A stretch of 64,000 bases of DNA, from the NCBI RefSeq assembly GCF_039538765.1, contig NZ_BAABCJ010000001.1, forward strand, positions 558,001 to 622,000, read 5' to 3'. Below the pieces are notes generated by a model. The model did no database searches. It was not told where the DNA came from and saw nothing but the letters and a program-made list of their open reading frames with translations. Numbering within the stretch: the stretch's first letter is position 1; each line of letters begins with the position of its first letter. The DNA is from Zhihengliuella alba (lineage in GTDB: Bacteria > Actinomycetota > Actinomycetes > Actinomycetales > Micrococcaceae). Below are positions 56,228-64,000 of the stretch, in pieces. The position numbers were made by a program, and so were the translations under genes.

Positions 56228-57268
56228 GTGTCTTCGTCAACCCCTGCTCTGACGGTCGACGGCCTCCGCAAGGACTTCGGCCCCGTCGCCGCGCTCGACG
56301 GCCGGATGGTGCGCGTCCTCCACGGCATCGGCCTGCGGGCCGAGTTCGGCGCTGTCACCACCCTTCTGGGGACGAACGGCGCCGGCAAGTCCACGACCCT
56401 GGCCTGCGCGCAGGGCCTCCTGAAGCCGGACGGGGGCACCGTCTCGCTGCTCGGGCACGACCCGTATCGGGCCGGCTCGGCGATCCGCTCGCGCGTCGGC
56501 GTGATGCTGCAGGACGGCGGCCTCCCGCCGTCGGTGCGGCCGGCGGCGCTCCTCCGGCACGTGGCCGGCATGTTCCGGGCTCCGGAGGATCCCGCGGCGC
56601 TCATGGCGCGGCTCGGCATCGACGAGTTCGCGCACACCCCCATCCGCCGGCTCTCCGGCGGCCAGAAGCAGCGCGTCGCCCTGGCCGCGGCCCTGGTGGG
56701 CCGCCCAGAGGTCGTGTTCCTCGACGAACCGAGCGCCGGACTGGACCCGCAGTCCCGGCAGACGGTCTTCGAGCTGATCAGGGAGCTGCGCGACGCGGGC
56801 CTGGCGATCGTCCTCACCACGCACCTCATGGACGACGCGCAGCGCCTCTCCGACTACGTGTACATCATCTCCGGCGGCCGCAACGTCGCCGAGGGCACCG
56901 TGGCCGAGCTGACCTCGCACGAGCCGACCGAGGCGCGCGTGCTGGAGGTCGTGGCCGAGGCGCCGCTCGCCGCAGACGCCGAGCTGGGCGCCGCGGGCCT
57001 GACGGTCCACCCCGACGACGGCGGCCGGTTCCGCATCGTCGGCATCTCCACGCCGGCCCATCTGGCCGCGGTCACGGCGTGGCTGGAGCGCCATGGAGTC
57101 CTGCCGACGGCGCTGAGCATGCAGCCGCGCAGCCTCGAGGACGTCTTCCTGCATCTGGCGGGCGGCTCGGGGGCCGAGGGAGCAACCACTGGGCTCGAGC
57201 CGGACGCTCCCGTGGACCCCGCCGGCCGACGGACTCCCCTCGTACAACGCCCGAACGGAACGGAATGA
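56228..57268 (+). CDS. ABC exporter ATP-binding protein
   Basis: A 346-residue ATPase with Walker A LGTNGAGKSTTLAC at 47-60, Q-loop GVMLQDGGLPPSVR, signature RRLSGGQKQRVALAAALVG, Walker B VVFLDEPSAGLDPQSR and switch LTTHLMDDAQRL. The last 110 residues form the regulatory C-terminal domain of drug/lipid-type exporters. It pairs with the overlapping permease gene. In actinobacteria this pair commonly sits between sufR and ctaA; the substrate is unknown. GTG 56228 is probably a leaderless start. Confidence 0.92.
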   Translation: MSSSTPALTVDGLRKDFGPVAALDGRMVRVLHGIGLRAEFGAVTTLLGTNGAGKSTTLACAQGLLKPDGGTVSLLGHDPYRAGSAIRSRVGVMLQDGGLPPSVRPAALLRHVAGMFRAPEDPAALMARLGIDEFAHTPIRRLSGGQKQRVALAAALVGRPEVVFLDEPSAGLDPQSRQTVFELIRELRDAGLAIVLTTHLMDDAQRLSDYVYIISGGRNVAEGTVAELTSHEPTEARVLEVVAEAPLAADAELGAAGLTVHPDDGGRFRIVGISTPAHLAAVTAWLERHGVLPTALSMQPRSLEDVFLHLAGGSGAEGATTGLEPDAPVDPAGRRTPLVQRPNGTE

Positions 57269-58053
57269 GCACTCCCCTGGCCCCCTCCCGGCACGATGAC
57301 CCCGCAGCGCGGGGCAACGCCGTCCCCCTGCCGTCCCGGATCCTCCGCCACGGCGGCTACGAGACGGCCCTGATGCTGCGCAACGGTGAGCAGCTCGTCC
57401 TGGCCGTGGTGCTGCCGCTGCTCGCCCTCGTCGGGCTGACGCTCGTGGACGTGCTCGACGGCGTCGGCCCGACCCGCATCGACGCGGCCGCGCCCGGCGT
57501 GCTGGCCCTCTGCGTCGTCTCCACCGCGTTCACCGGCCAGGGCATCGCCACCGGCTTCGACCGCCGCTACGGCGTCCTGACCTTCCTCTCCACCACCCCG
57601 CTCGGCAAGGCGGGCCTGATCTTCGGCAAGGCGGTCGCCGTCCTCTGCGTCCTCGCCCTGCAGGTGGTGCTCATCGCCGTCGTCGCACTGCTCCTCGGCT
57701 GGCGGCCGGACCCGGCCGGGATCCTCGCGGCCGTGCCGCTGCTGCTGCTCGGCACGGCGGCCTTCACCTCGCTCGGTCTGCTGATCGCCGGCACCGTGCG
57801 CCCGGAGGCGACGCTGGCCATCACCAACCTGGCGTGGGTCCTCCTGGCGGCTGCGGGTGGTCTGCTGCTGCCGGCCGACCGGCTCCCGGGCGCGCTCTCG
57901 GCCCTCGTCGGCTTCCTCCCCTCGGCCGCCCTCGGCGACGGCCTCAGGGCAGCCCTCATCGACGGGGCGCTCCCGCTCGGACCCTTCGTCGTCCTCCTAG
58001 TGTGGGCAGTCGCCGCGGGCACGGCCGCGACCCGGTGGTTCAAATGGACCTGA
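57265..58053 (+). CDS. ABC-2 type exporter permease
   Basis: A 262-residue membrane protein with six predicted helices, typical of ABC-2 permeases: LVLAVVLPLLALVGLTLVDV, then AFTGQGIATGFDRRYGVLTFL, GKAVAVLCVLALQVVLIAVV, LLLGTAAFTSLGLLIAGT, NLAWVLLAAAGGLLLP and PFVVLLVWAVAAGTAA. ATG 57265 overlaps the ATPase stop by ATGA, so the two subunits are cotranslated. A link to haem or copper handling is only suggested by the downstream ctaA. Confidence 0.9.
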   Translation: MSTPLAPSRHDDPAARGNAVPLPSRILRHGGYETALMLRNGEQLVLAVVLPLLALVGLTLVDVLDGVGPTRIDAAAPGVLALCVVSTAFTGQGIATGFDRRYGVLTFLSTTPLGKAGLIFGKAVAVLCVLALQVVLIAVVALLLGWRPDPAGILAAVPLLLLGTAAFTSLGLLIAGTVRPEATLAITNLAWVLLAAAGGLLLPADRLPGALSALVGFLPSAALGDGLRAALIDGALPLGPFVVLLVWAVAAGTAATRWFKWT

Positions 58054-58129
58054 CCCGCGTTCCGAACCGCACTCCTCCGGCTCCGCCGTGCCTGTCCCTC
58101 CCGTACCACCCTCCGATCGGAGTCCTGCT

Positions 58130-59056
58130 GTGACCGTGACCGCCACCCGTTGGACCGACCGCCTGCCCACGCGTGTGGGCCCGGGCGTGCACGCCCTCGC
58201 GATCGCCTCCCTGGTCTCGCAGATCGGCATCATCGTCACCGGCGGGGCGGTCCGGCTCACGGAGTCCGGCCTGGGCTGCTCGGAGTGGCCGCACTGCGTG
58301 CCCGGCTCGATGACGCCGACGCCGGAGATGGGCATCCACGGGCTCATCGAGTTCGGGAACCGCACCCTCACCTTCGTCCTCACGGCGATCGCCGTGGCGA
58401 TGATCGCCTCGGTCTGGCGACTGCGCAGGACGGAGCCGGTACTGTTCCGGCTCGCCCTGGTCCTGCTCGGCATCATCCCCGCCCAAGCGGTGATCGGCGG
58501 CATCACCGTCTGGACCGATCTGAACCCGTGGGTGGTCAGCCTGCACTTCCTGGTCTCGGCCGTGGTGGTCGGCTTCGCCACGCTGCTGGTCAACCGCACC
58601 GGCCGGATCCTCCGCGGCGAGGAGTCCGTGGCGATCCGGCCGCTGCCGAAGGCGATCCGCGGGCTCGGCTGGACGGTACTCGCCACGGCGGCCGCCGCCG
58701 TCGTCCTGGGCACGATCGTCACCGGCACGGGACCGCATGCCGGCGATGCGGGGGCGCCGCGCCACCCGTTCGATCCCGAGATCGTCACCCGCCTGCACAC
58801 CGCTCCCGTGTACCTCCTCGTGGCCGCCACGCTTCTCCTGCTGGTGCTCGCCGCCAGGGACCCGCGGCAGCGTGCGCTGCGCCGGGCCGTCGTCCTGCTC
58901 GTGGCCGTCGTCCTGCTGCAGGGGGCCATCGGCTACTGGCAGCACTTCACCGGGCTGCCCGTGGTCCTGGTGATGGCGCACATGCTGGGCTCGGCGCTGC
59001 TGGTCGCCGCCGCGACCAACGTCTGGGACCGGGCCACGGGCCGCTTCCCGCTCTGA
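58130..59056 (+). CDS. ctaA: Heme A synthase
   Basis: A 308-residue membrane protein with eight helices arranged as two four-helix halves. The first loop carries the conserved ESGLGCSEWPHCVPG-type cysteine pair, followed by HGLIEFGNRTLTF with a haem-ligand His. The second half has TGTGPHAGDAGAPRH, EIVTRLHTAPVYL and MAHMLGSALLVA with the second His pair. It oxidises haem O to haem A for cytochrome aa3 oxidase, agreeing with the SURF1 gene at 46.3 kb. GTG 58130 is chosen with GGAG at 58119-58122, 7 nt upstream. Confidence 0.94.
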   Translation: MTVTATRWTDRLPTRVGPGVHALAIASLVSQIGIIVTGGAVRLTESGLGCSEWPHCVPGSMTPTPEMGIHGLIEFGNRTLTFVLTAIAVAMIASVWRLRRTEPVLFRLALVLLGIIPAQAVIGGITVWTDLNPWVVSLHFLVSAVVVGFATLLVNRTGRILRGEESVAIRPLPKAIRGLGWTVLATAAAAVVLGTIVTGTGPHAGDAGAPRHPFDPEIVTRLHTAPVYLLVAATLLLLVLAARDPRQRALRRAVVLLVAVVLLQGAIGYWQHFTGLPVVLVMAHMLGSALLVAAATNVWDRATGRFPL

Positions 59057-59115
59057 CGCGACGCGGGCCGCGGCCCGACTTGCGCCCGCTGGCCGCGCTG
59101 GCATAGGAAGTCCTC

Positions 59116-59688
59116 ATGACTTCCGACACCGCCGCGGCCCAGACCGCACCAGCAGGAGCCGCGCCCGCGGCCGCCACTCCCGTCCGGATCCGGCCCGCGG
59201 AGCCGCGGGACGTGCCGCACCTGCTGGGCATGATCAACGAGCTCGCCGAGTACGAGCGCGAGCCCGAGGCCGTCCGCAACTCCGAGGAGATGCTCCGGGA
59301 GCACCTGTTCGGCGCGCAGCCGGGAGTCTTCGGGCACGTGGCTGAGACCGCCGGGAACGACGGCGAGGACGGCGCCGTGGTGGGGATGGCCCTCTGGTAT
59401 CTCACCTACTCCACGTGGGAGGGCGTGCACGGCATCCACCTGGAGGACCTCTACGTGCGCCCGGAGGCGCGCGGAACCGGCAGCGGCAGGGCGCTCCTGG
59501 CGACGCTGGCCGCCATCGCCGTCGAGCGCGGCTACCGGCGTGTGGAGTGGCAGGTCCTGGACTGGAACGCACCGGCCATCGGGTTCTACGACGCGCTCGG
59601 GGCCGGATCCATGGACGGCTGGACCACCCGGCGGCTGGACGGCGACGCGTTGCGCGACGTCGCAGCCCAGGCGCCGGTGATCGCATGA
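59116..59688 (+). CDS. GNAT N-acetyltransferase, diamine/thialysine acetyltransferase-like
   Basis: A 190-residue GNAT enzyme using acetyl-CoA. After a 20-residue Ala/Pro-rich leader: VRIRPAEPRDVPHLLGMINE, then ALWYLTYSTWEGVHGIHLED, YVRPEARGTGSGRALLATLA with the acetyl-CoA-binding R-x-x-G-x-G/A, and VEWQVLDWNAPAIGFYDALG. The TYSTWxGxxGIxLEDLYVxPxxRG pattern is shared with spermidine/spermine and thialysine acetyltransferases. The substrate is inferred. First of three overlapping genes with the S33 peptidase and the HhH-GPD protein. Confidence 0.88.
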   Translation: MTSDTAAAQTAPAGAAPAAATPVRIRPAEPRDVPHLLGMINELAEYEREPEAVRNSEEMLREHLFGAQPGVFGHVAETAGNDGEDGAVVGMALWYLTYSTWEGVHGIHLEDLYVRPEARGTGSGRALLATLAAIAVERGYRRVEWQVLDWNAPAIGFYDALGAGSMDGWTTRRLDGDALRDVAAQAPVIA

Positions 59689-61100
59689 GCGGCACCGCGA
59701 CGGCGGCCTCCGTCACCGCCGGCCACACCGTCCGCGGCAGTCGATCCTTCCGCGGGCTGCGCACCGCCGAGCACTGGTTCGAGGTGCCGCTGGACCACCG
59801 TTCCCCCGAGGGCGAGCAGCTGGCGGTCTTCGCCCGGGAGGTGGTCTCCGCCCGGCACGCCGATCCCGAGCAGCTTCCCTGGCTGCTCTACCTCCAGGGC
59901 GGTCCCGGGAGCGGGGCCCCGCGTGTCACGGGCCTCTCCGGCTGGCTGGGCGAGGCGGCGGAGCACTTCCGCGTCCTCCTGCTGGACCAGCGCGGCACGG
60001 GCCTCAGCTCGCCCCTGAACCGGCAGACGCTCCCCCTCGTCGGCGACGCCGCGGCGCAGGCGGCCCACCTGCGCCGCTTCCGCGCCGACTCGATCGTGCA
60101 CGACGCCGAGGCGATCCGCCGCGCGCTCGGCGTCGAACGCTGGACCACCCTCGGTCAGAGCTACGGCGGGTTCATCACCCTGACCTATCTCTCCATGGCA
60201 CCCGAGGGCCTGGAGCGGTCCCTGGTCACGGGGGGCCTCGCCCCGCTCACCGGCCACGCCGACCGCGTCTACCGCGCGACGTACGCGCGCATGGCGGCCC
60301 GGAACCGCGAGTACTTCGAGTGGTACCCCGAGGATCGCGCCACCCTCGACGGCGTGTTCGAGCACGTCGCCCAGGTGCCCGAGGCCCTTCCGGACGGTCG
60401 CCCGGTCACCCGCGGTCTCGTGCAGATGCTCGGCCAGTACCTGGGCGGCAACACGCGGGTGCACCAGCTGCACCACGTCCTCGAGCGGCCCTTCGTGCAC
60501 ACGCCGGACGGCCGGCGCCTCGCCGACGCGTTCCTCGAGACGCTGCAGCAGCTCGTCTCGCGGCTGGACAACCCGCTGTACGCGTTGATGCACGAGTCGA
60601 TCTACGGTCAGGCCGGCCTCGGAGGCCGGGAGGACGACGGCGGCACCGCCACCGCGTGGTCGGCCGACCGGGTCCTCGCCGACTTCCCGGACTTCCGCCC
60701 CGAGGCGCCGCAGCCGCTCCTGACCGGCGAGATGGTCTACCCGTGGTACTTCACCGACGATCCGGCTCTGGAGCCCTTGCGCGGGACGGCCGAGGAGCTC
60801 GCCGCCGTCGACGACTGGGAGGACCTCTACGACCTGGCGGCTCTGGCGGAGAACCGCGTGCCGGTCGCCGCAGCGGTCTACAGCGACGACGTCTACGTCG
60901 ACCGCGACCTGAGCCTGGAGACGGCCGGACGGGTCCGCGGATTGCGCGTCTGGGAGTCCGCGGACTTCCATCACGACGGGATCGCCGACGACGGGCCCCT
61001 CATCCTCCGGACGCTGCTGGCGATGACCGCGCCGGCCGGCACCGGATCCGATCAGCCGCCGACCGAGGCCGGCACCGAGACCGAGGACGGCCGAGCATGA
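59685..61100 (+). CDS. Proline iminopeptidase-like alpha/beta hydrolase (S33)
   Basis: A 471-residue alpha/beta hydrolase. Oxyanion-hole strand LLYLQGGPGSGAP at 67-79, LLDQRGTGLSSPL at 99-111, nucleophile Ser159 in LGQSYGGFITL, and a late His in SADFHHDGIADD. It resembles the larger prolyl aminopeptidase group of peptidase family S33, releasing N-terminal residues (Pro) from peptides in the cytosol. A large lid domain lies between about 200 and 380. ATG 59685 overlaps the upstream stop (ATGA), and its own stop overlaps the next start the same way. Confidence 0.9.
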   Translation: MSGTATAASVTAGHTVRGSRSFRGLRTAEHWFEVPLDHRSPEGEQLAVFAREVVSARHADPEQLPWLLYLQGGPGSGAPRVTGLSGWLGEAAEHFRVLLLDQRGTGLSSPLNRQTLPLVGDAAAQAAHLRRFRADSIVHDAEAIRRALGVERWTTLGQSYGGFITLTYLSMAPEGLERSLVTGGLAPLTGHADRVYRATYARMAARNREYFEWYPEDRATLDGVFEHVAQVPEALPDGRPVTRGLVQMLGQYLGGNTRVHQLHHVLERPFVHTPDGRRLADAFLETLQQLVSRLDNPLYALMHESIYGQAGLGGREDDGGTATAWSADRVLADFPDFRPEAPQPLLTGEMVYPWYFTDDPALEPLRGTAEELAAVDDWEDLYDLAALAENRVPVAAAVYSDDVYVDRDLSLETAGRVRGLRVWESADFHHDGIADDGPLILRTLLAMTAPAGTGSDQPPTEAGTETEDGRA

Positions 61101-61666
61101 GCCTGTACATCACCGGAGACGCCAGCGCCGACCGCCTGCTCGAGGAGGAACCGCTGGCGCTGCTCCTGGGCATGCTGCTGGACCAGCAGGTCACCATGGA
61201 GTCGGCGTTCGCGGGCCCGGCCAAGATCGCCGACCGGGCGGGCACCCTCGACCCCGCCGCCCTAGCGGCCATCGAGCCGGCCGATTTCGAGGAGCTGTTC
61301 CGGATCAGTCCGGCGGTCCACCGCTTCCCCGGCTCCATGGCCGGGCGCGTGCAAGCGGTCTGCGCCGCGGTCCGGGACGACTGGGACTCGCGGGCCGAGG
61401 GCATCTGGACCCGCGGGGAGCCCACGGGTGCCGAGGTCCTCAAACGGCTGAAGGCTCTGCCGGGCTTCGGCGAGCAGAAGGCGCGGACCTTCCTGGCCCT
61501 GCTCGGCAAGCAGTTCGGGCTCGCGGCCCCCGGCTGGCGAGAGGCCGCGGGACCGTACGGGGCCGAGGACGCGCTGATGTCGGTGGCGGACATCGTCGAC
61601 CCGGTCTCCCTGGCCAAGGTGCGGGAGAACAAGAAGGCGATGAAGGCAGCCGCGAAGAAGAAGTAG
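61097..61666 (+). CDS. HhH-GPD-type base excision repair protein
   Basis: A 189-residue protein of the HhH-GPD superfamily. LLLGMLLDQQVTMESAFAGP at 22-41 is the helix block preceding the lesion pocket, and the helix-hairpin-helix is LKALPGFGEQKARTFLALLG at 118-137. The usual catalytic Asp region is only weakly seen (ADIVDPVSLAKVRENK), so activity is uncertain; databases call this family uncharacterised base-excision proteins. A basic tail KKAMKAAAKKK may contact DNA. ATGA overlap with the S33 gene. Confidence 0.88.
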   Translation: MSLYITGDASADRLLEEEPLALLLGMLLDQQVTMESAFAGPAKIADRAGTLDPAALAAIEPADFEELFRISPAVHRFPGSMAGRVQAVCAAVRDDWDSRAEGIWTRGEPTGAEVLKRLKALPGFGEQKARTFLALLGKQFGLAAPGWREAAGPYGAEDALMSVADIVDPVSLAKVRENKKAMKAAAKKK

Positions 61667-61671
61667 CACGA

Positions 61672-61724
61672 ACGGCCGCGGGCCGCGCCGTCCGAGTCGT
61701 CTCGGCGGCGCGGCCCGCGGCCGT
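61672..61724. terminator. Bidirectional terminator hairpin
   Basis: A perfect 19-bp GC stem (61672-61690 with 61706-61724) with a 15-nt loop, between convergent HhH-GPD and terC genes. Confidence 0.8.
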
Positions 61725-61766
61725 CGCTTGTCGCGCCCGGGGAGCCCCGGAAAGCGCTGGTGAGGA

Positions 61767-62822
61767 CTATTCGGACTTGTCCGCCCCGACCTCGTCCGGG
61801 TGGCGGACCTTGTCGACGTCCGCCTTGAGCCGTGCGTCCATCGCGGCCTCGCGGCCCTTCTTGGACATCAGGGATGCAACGGTGGCGACCACGATCGTGG
61901 TCAGGATGACCGCCAGGGACAGCGGCGTCGAGATGTCGGGGACCCACTCGACGTGCTGGCCGCCGTTGATGAACGGCAGCTCGTTGTGGCTGATCGCGTG
62001 CAGGATGAGCTTCACGCCGATGAACGCCAGGATGAAGGACAGGCCGTGCTTGAGGTAGATGAGCCGGTCCATGAGGCCGCCGAGCAGGAAGTACAGCTGG
62101 CGCAGGCCCATCAGGGCGAAGATGTTGGCGGTGAAGACGATGAACGCACTCTGCGTCAGTCCGAAGATCGCCGGGATCGAGTCGATGGCGAACATCAGGT
62201 CCGTCATGCCGATCGTGATGAACACCATGACCATGGGGGTGAACATCTTCCGGCCGTCGACCGTGGTGCGGAGCTTGTTGCCGTCGTATTTCTCGGAGAC
62301 GGGGAGCTTCTTGGTCAGCCGGGCGACCAGGCCGTTCTCGGCGCCATCCTCCTCGTCGCCGCCGTCGTCCTTGAGCTGGTGCCAGGCCGTCCAGAGCAGG
62401 AACGCGCCGAAGATGTAGAAGACCCACGTGAAGTGCTCGATCAGGGTGGCGCCGAGCAGGATGAAGATGCCGCGCAGGATGAGCGCGATGATGATGCCGA
62501 ACATCAGCACTTCCTGCTGGTACTTCCGCGGCACCGAGAAGCGGGCCATGATGATGATGAAGACGAACAGGTTGTCGACGCTGAGGCTGTACTCGGTGAC
62601 CCAGCCGGCGACGAACTCCTGGCCGTACTGGGGGCCGGCCTGCCAGAACAGGAGCCCGGCGAAGACGAGCGCGAGGGTGACGTAGAAACCGACCCAGAGG
62701 CCGGCTTCCTTCATGGACGGCTCATGGGGCCGCCGGACCACGTAGAGCAGGTCGAACAGGAGGATCAGGCCGAGGACCGTCAGCGAGACGATTTCGAACC
62801 CGAGGGACAAGTGGTCTGACAC
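61767..62822 (-). CDS. TerC/Alx-family integral membrane protein (probable Mn exporter)
   Basis: A 351-residue membrane protein with about 9 helices. The TerC signature residues are in YSLSVDNLFVFIIIMARFSVP near 78-98 and MTDLMFAIDSIPAIFGLTQ in the second half, both with membrane Asp. RQLYFLLGGLMDRLIYLKHG completes the fold. Alx, MntP-like and TerC homologues are linked to manganese export, sometimes coupled to exoenzyme metallation. GTG 62822 has AAAGG about 6 nt upstream. A leader of about 260 nt carries a yybP-ykoY-like riboswitch, which strongly supports a Mn role. Confidence 0.92.
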   Translation of the reverse strand: MSDHLSLGFEIVSLTVLGLILLFDLLYVVRRPHEPSMKEAGLWVGFYVTLALVFAGLLFWQAGPQYGQEFVAGWVTEYSLSVDNLFVFIIIMARFSVPRKYQQEVLMFGIIIALILRGIFILLGATLIEHFTWVFYIFGAFLLWTAWHQLKDDGGDEEDGAENGLVARLTKKLPVSEKYDGNKLRTTVDGRKMFTPMVMVFITIGMTDLMFAIDSIPAIFGLTQSAFIVFTANIFALMGLRQLYFLLGGLMDRLIYLKHGLSFILAFIGVKLILHAISHNELPFINGGQHVEWVPDISTPLSLAVILTTIVVATVASLMSKKGREAAMDARLKADVDKVRHPDEVGADKSE

Positions 62823-62972
62823 TCAGTACCTTTCGCAGGGCGGCCGGCACGTGCGGCCGCTTCGGATAGTCCAGTCGCCGCAAGTCTCTCCGCCGCCCGC
62901 CCCGGTGCCGCAGTGCGGCCGCCCGGTGCGGGACCGGCCACTGCGCCCGGCCGATGGCTCGCGACCGGGCCT

Positions 62973-63078
62973 CCCCGTCTCTCGACGGGGGTACCGGCGC
63001 GGCTGCTACGACCGAGAAGGTCGGTCGGCGGCAGCTCGGCGTGTTGACGTCCGCAGTGTTCGGGATACTCCCCTACGT
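62973..63078 (-). promoter_or_regulatory. Candidate manganese (yybP-ykoY) riboswitch and expression platform
   Basis: Reading leftward, the leader of terC has GTAGGGGAGTATCCC (the GGGGAGTA core at 63073-63066), then ACGTCAACACGCCG, an arm GACCGACC/GGTCG-type, and a closing GGTACCCCC at about 62994-62987. These match the conserved segments of the yybP-ykoY family. The closing CCCC also forms CCCCGTC-gaga-GACGGGG (62990-62973), a hairpin exclusive with the P1 helix, as expected for a switch. A -10-like TAGGAT is at 63091-63086. Confidence 0.65.
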
Positions 63079-63113
63079 GCCCTCCATCCTAACGCAGGCG
63101 CGTTACAGGGCCG

Positions 63114-64000
63114 TTACGCGTGACCGGCGCCCTGCATCTGCCGCAGCTCCTTCTTGAGGTCGCCGACCTCGTCCCGGAGGCGTGCCGCGAGCTCGAACTG
63201 GAGGTCGCCGGCCGCCGCGTGCATCTGCTCGGTGAGCTGGCCGATGAGCTCCACCAGGTCCTCGGCCGGCGCGGCGGCGAGCCCGTCGCTGCGCACGGTC
63301 GCGGCCTTCTTGGACCCGCCGGTGCGCCGGGCGCCCTTCGCGAGCCGCTGGTTGTTGAGGAGTTCCTGGGTGTCGGCGTCCTCGCGGGCCAGTTGATCGG
63401 TGATGTCGGCGATCTTCTTCCGCAGCGGCTGCGGGTCCACGCCCCTCTTCTTGTTGTGGGCGATCTGGATCTCTCGGCGACGGTTCGTCTCGTCGATCGC
63501 CCACCGCATCGAGTCGGTGATGCGGTCCGCGTACATGTGGACCTGGCCGGAGACGTTACGGGCGGCGCGCCCGATGGTCTGGATGAGCGACGTCGACGAG
63601 CGGAGGAAGCCCTCCTTGTCCGCGTCGAGGATCGCGACGAGCGAGACCTCGGGGAGGTCGAGGCCCTCGCGGAGCAGGTTGATGCCGACGAGGACGTCGA
63701 AAACGCCGAGCCGGAGCTCGCGGAGCAGCTCCACGCGCCGGAGTGTGTCCACGTCCGAGTGGAGGTACTCCACCTTGACGCCGTGCTCGGTGAGGTATCC
63801 GGTCAGGTCCTCCGCCATCCGCTTGGTCAGCGTGGTCACGAGCACCCGCTCCTGCCGGTCCACCCGGTCGCGGATCTCGCCGAGCAGGTCGTCGATCTGC
63901 CCCTTGGTGGGCTTGACGACCACCTCAGGATCGATCAGGCCGGTGGGGCGGATGATCTGCTCGACGACTCCGCTGGACTGGCTCAACTCGTACTTCCCCG
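63114..64000 (-). CDS. uvrB: Excinuclease ABC subunit UvrB (C-terminal part; 5' end outside window)
   Basis: About 295 C-terminal residues of UvrB, entering from the right edge (GKYELSQSSGVVEQIIRPTG). Helicase motifs are present: RVLVTTLTKRMAEDLTGYL, VEYLHSDVDTLRRVELL, VGINLLREGLDLPEVSL, LDADKEGFLRS and QTIGRAARN (motif VI). The UVR domain for UvrA/UvrC contact is near the end (LTEQMHAAAGDLQFELAARL, then RDEVGDLKKELRQM). UvrB loads onto damaged DNA with UvrA in nucleotide excision repair. The first 400 residues lie beyond the window. Confidence 0.97.
   Translation of the reverse strand, partial: GKYELSQSSGVVEQIIRPTGLIDPEVVVKPTKGQIDDLLGEIRDRVDRQERVLVTTLTKRMAEDLTGYLTEHGVKVEYLHSDVDTLRRVELLRELRLGVFDVLVGINLLREGLDLPEVSLVAILDADKEGFLRSSTSLIQTIGRAARNVSGQVHMYADRITDSMRWAIDETNRRREIQIAHNKKRGVDPQPLRKKIADITDQLAREDADTQELLNNQRLAKGARRTGGSKKAATVRSDGLAAAPAEDLVELIGQLTEQMHAAAGDLQFELAARLRDEVGDLKKELRQMQGAGHA

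Overview
The window is about 64 kb of high-GC chromosomal DNA from an actinobacterium, most likely order Micrococcales and probably family Micrococcaceae. Supporting evidence: strong G/C bias at third codon positions, many GTG starts, a mycothiol gene (mshA), a divergent glgM-like/glgC pair, MptB-type mannosyltransferases, a SufR-led suf operon, a FabG4/FadA-type beta-oxidation cluster and an actinobacterial-type RNase P RNA. The genus cannot be fixed from the sequence alone. I saw no phage, insertion sequence, plasmid gene, integrase or CRISPR array. This is core chromosome, and the interest lies in unusual domain fusions and regulatory elements.

Layout. 1-9.9 kb: partial 6-phosphogluconolactonase, an M1 aminopeptidase, an OsmC-truncated-globin fusion, an unknown protein, acyl-CoA thioesterase II, EttA, an atypical SSB, tRNA-Arg and a uracil-DNA-glycosylase-like protein. 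9.9-17.5 kb: two MptB-type mannosyltransferases, oligoribonuclease, tRNA-His, peptide deformylase, an extended GAPDH and RNase P RNA. 17.5-21.8 kb: YaaA, a serine hydrolase, UDP-GlcNAc 2-epimerase and MshA. 21.8-28.3 kb: a fatty-acid oxidation cluster (MaoC hydratase, FabG4-like reductase and thiolase on one strand; a TetR regulator and an acyl-CoA oxidase/dehydrogenase on the other). 28.3-36.3 kb: glycogen genes, an odd zinc-knuckle SDR protein, a YeiH-type transporter and a second M1 aminopeptidase. 36.4-43.6 kb: a permuted lipoate ligase, L31 type B, an rRNA/tRNA methyltransferase, a TauE transporter, an ABC ATPase, SerB and a VanW-type protein. 43.7-51.1 kb: two SDRs (one FabG), DUF3099, SURF1, a second ABC-F protein and a BioYMN biotin importer behind a BioQ-like operator. 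51.2-56 kb: sufR-sufB-sufD-sufC-sufT. 56.2-61.7 kb: an ABC exporter, CtaA, and a run of three overlapping genes (acetyltransferase, S33 peptidase, HhH-GPD repair protein). 61.7-64 kb: TerC behind a candidate Mn riboswitch, then the C-terminal half of UvrB.

Standouts are (i) one protein joining a complete OsmC peroxidase-like domain to a complete group II truncated haemoglobin; (ii) a candidate manganese riboswitch whose closing strand overlaps a competing hairpin upstream of terC; (iii) a BioQ-like palindrome before bioY and a 16-bp inverted repeat over the mshA promoter; (iv) a recurring arrangement in which a -10-like hexamer lies exactly 6 nt before the start codon, suggesting many leaderless mRNAs; and (v) an SDR with an N-terminal Cys4 knuckle whose catalytic Tyr is replaced by Thr. 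Most operons are separated by perfect 16-26 bp hairpins placed between convergent genes.
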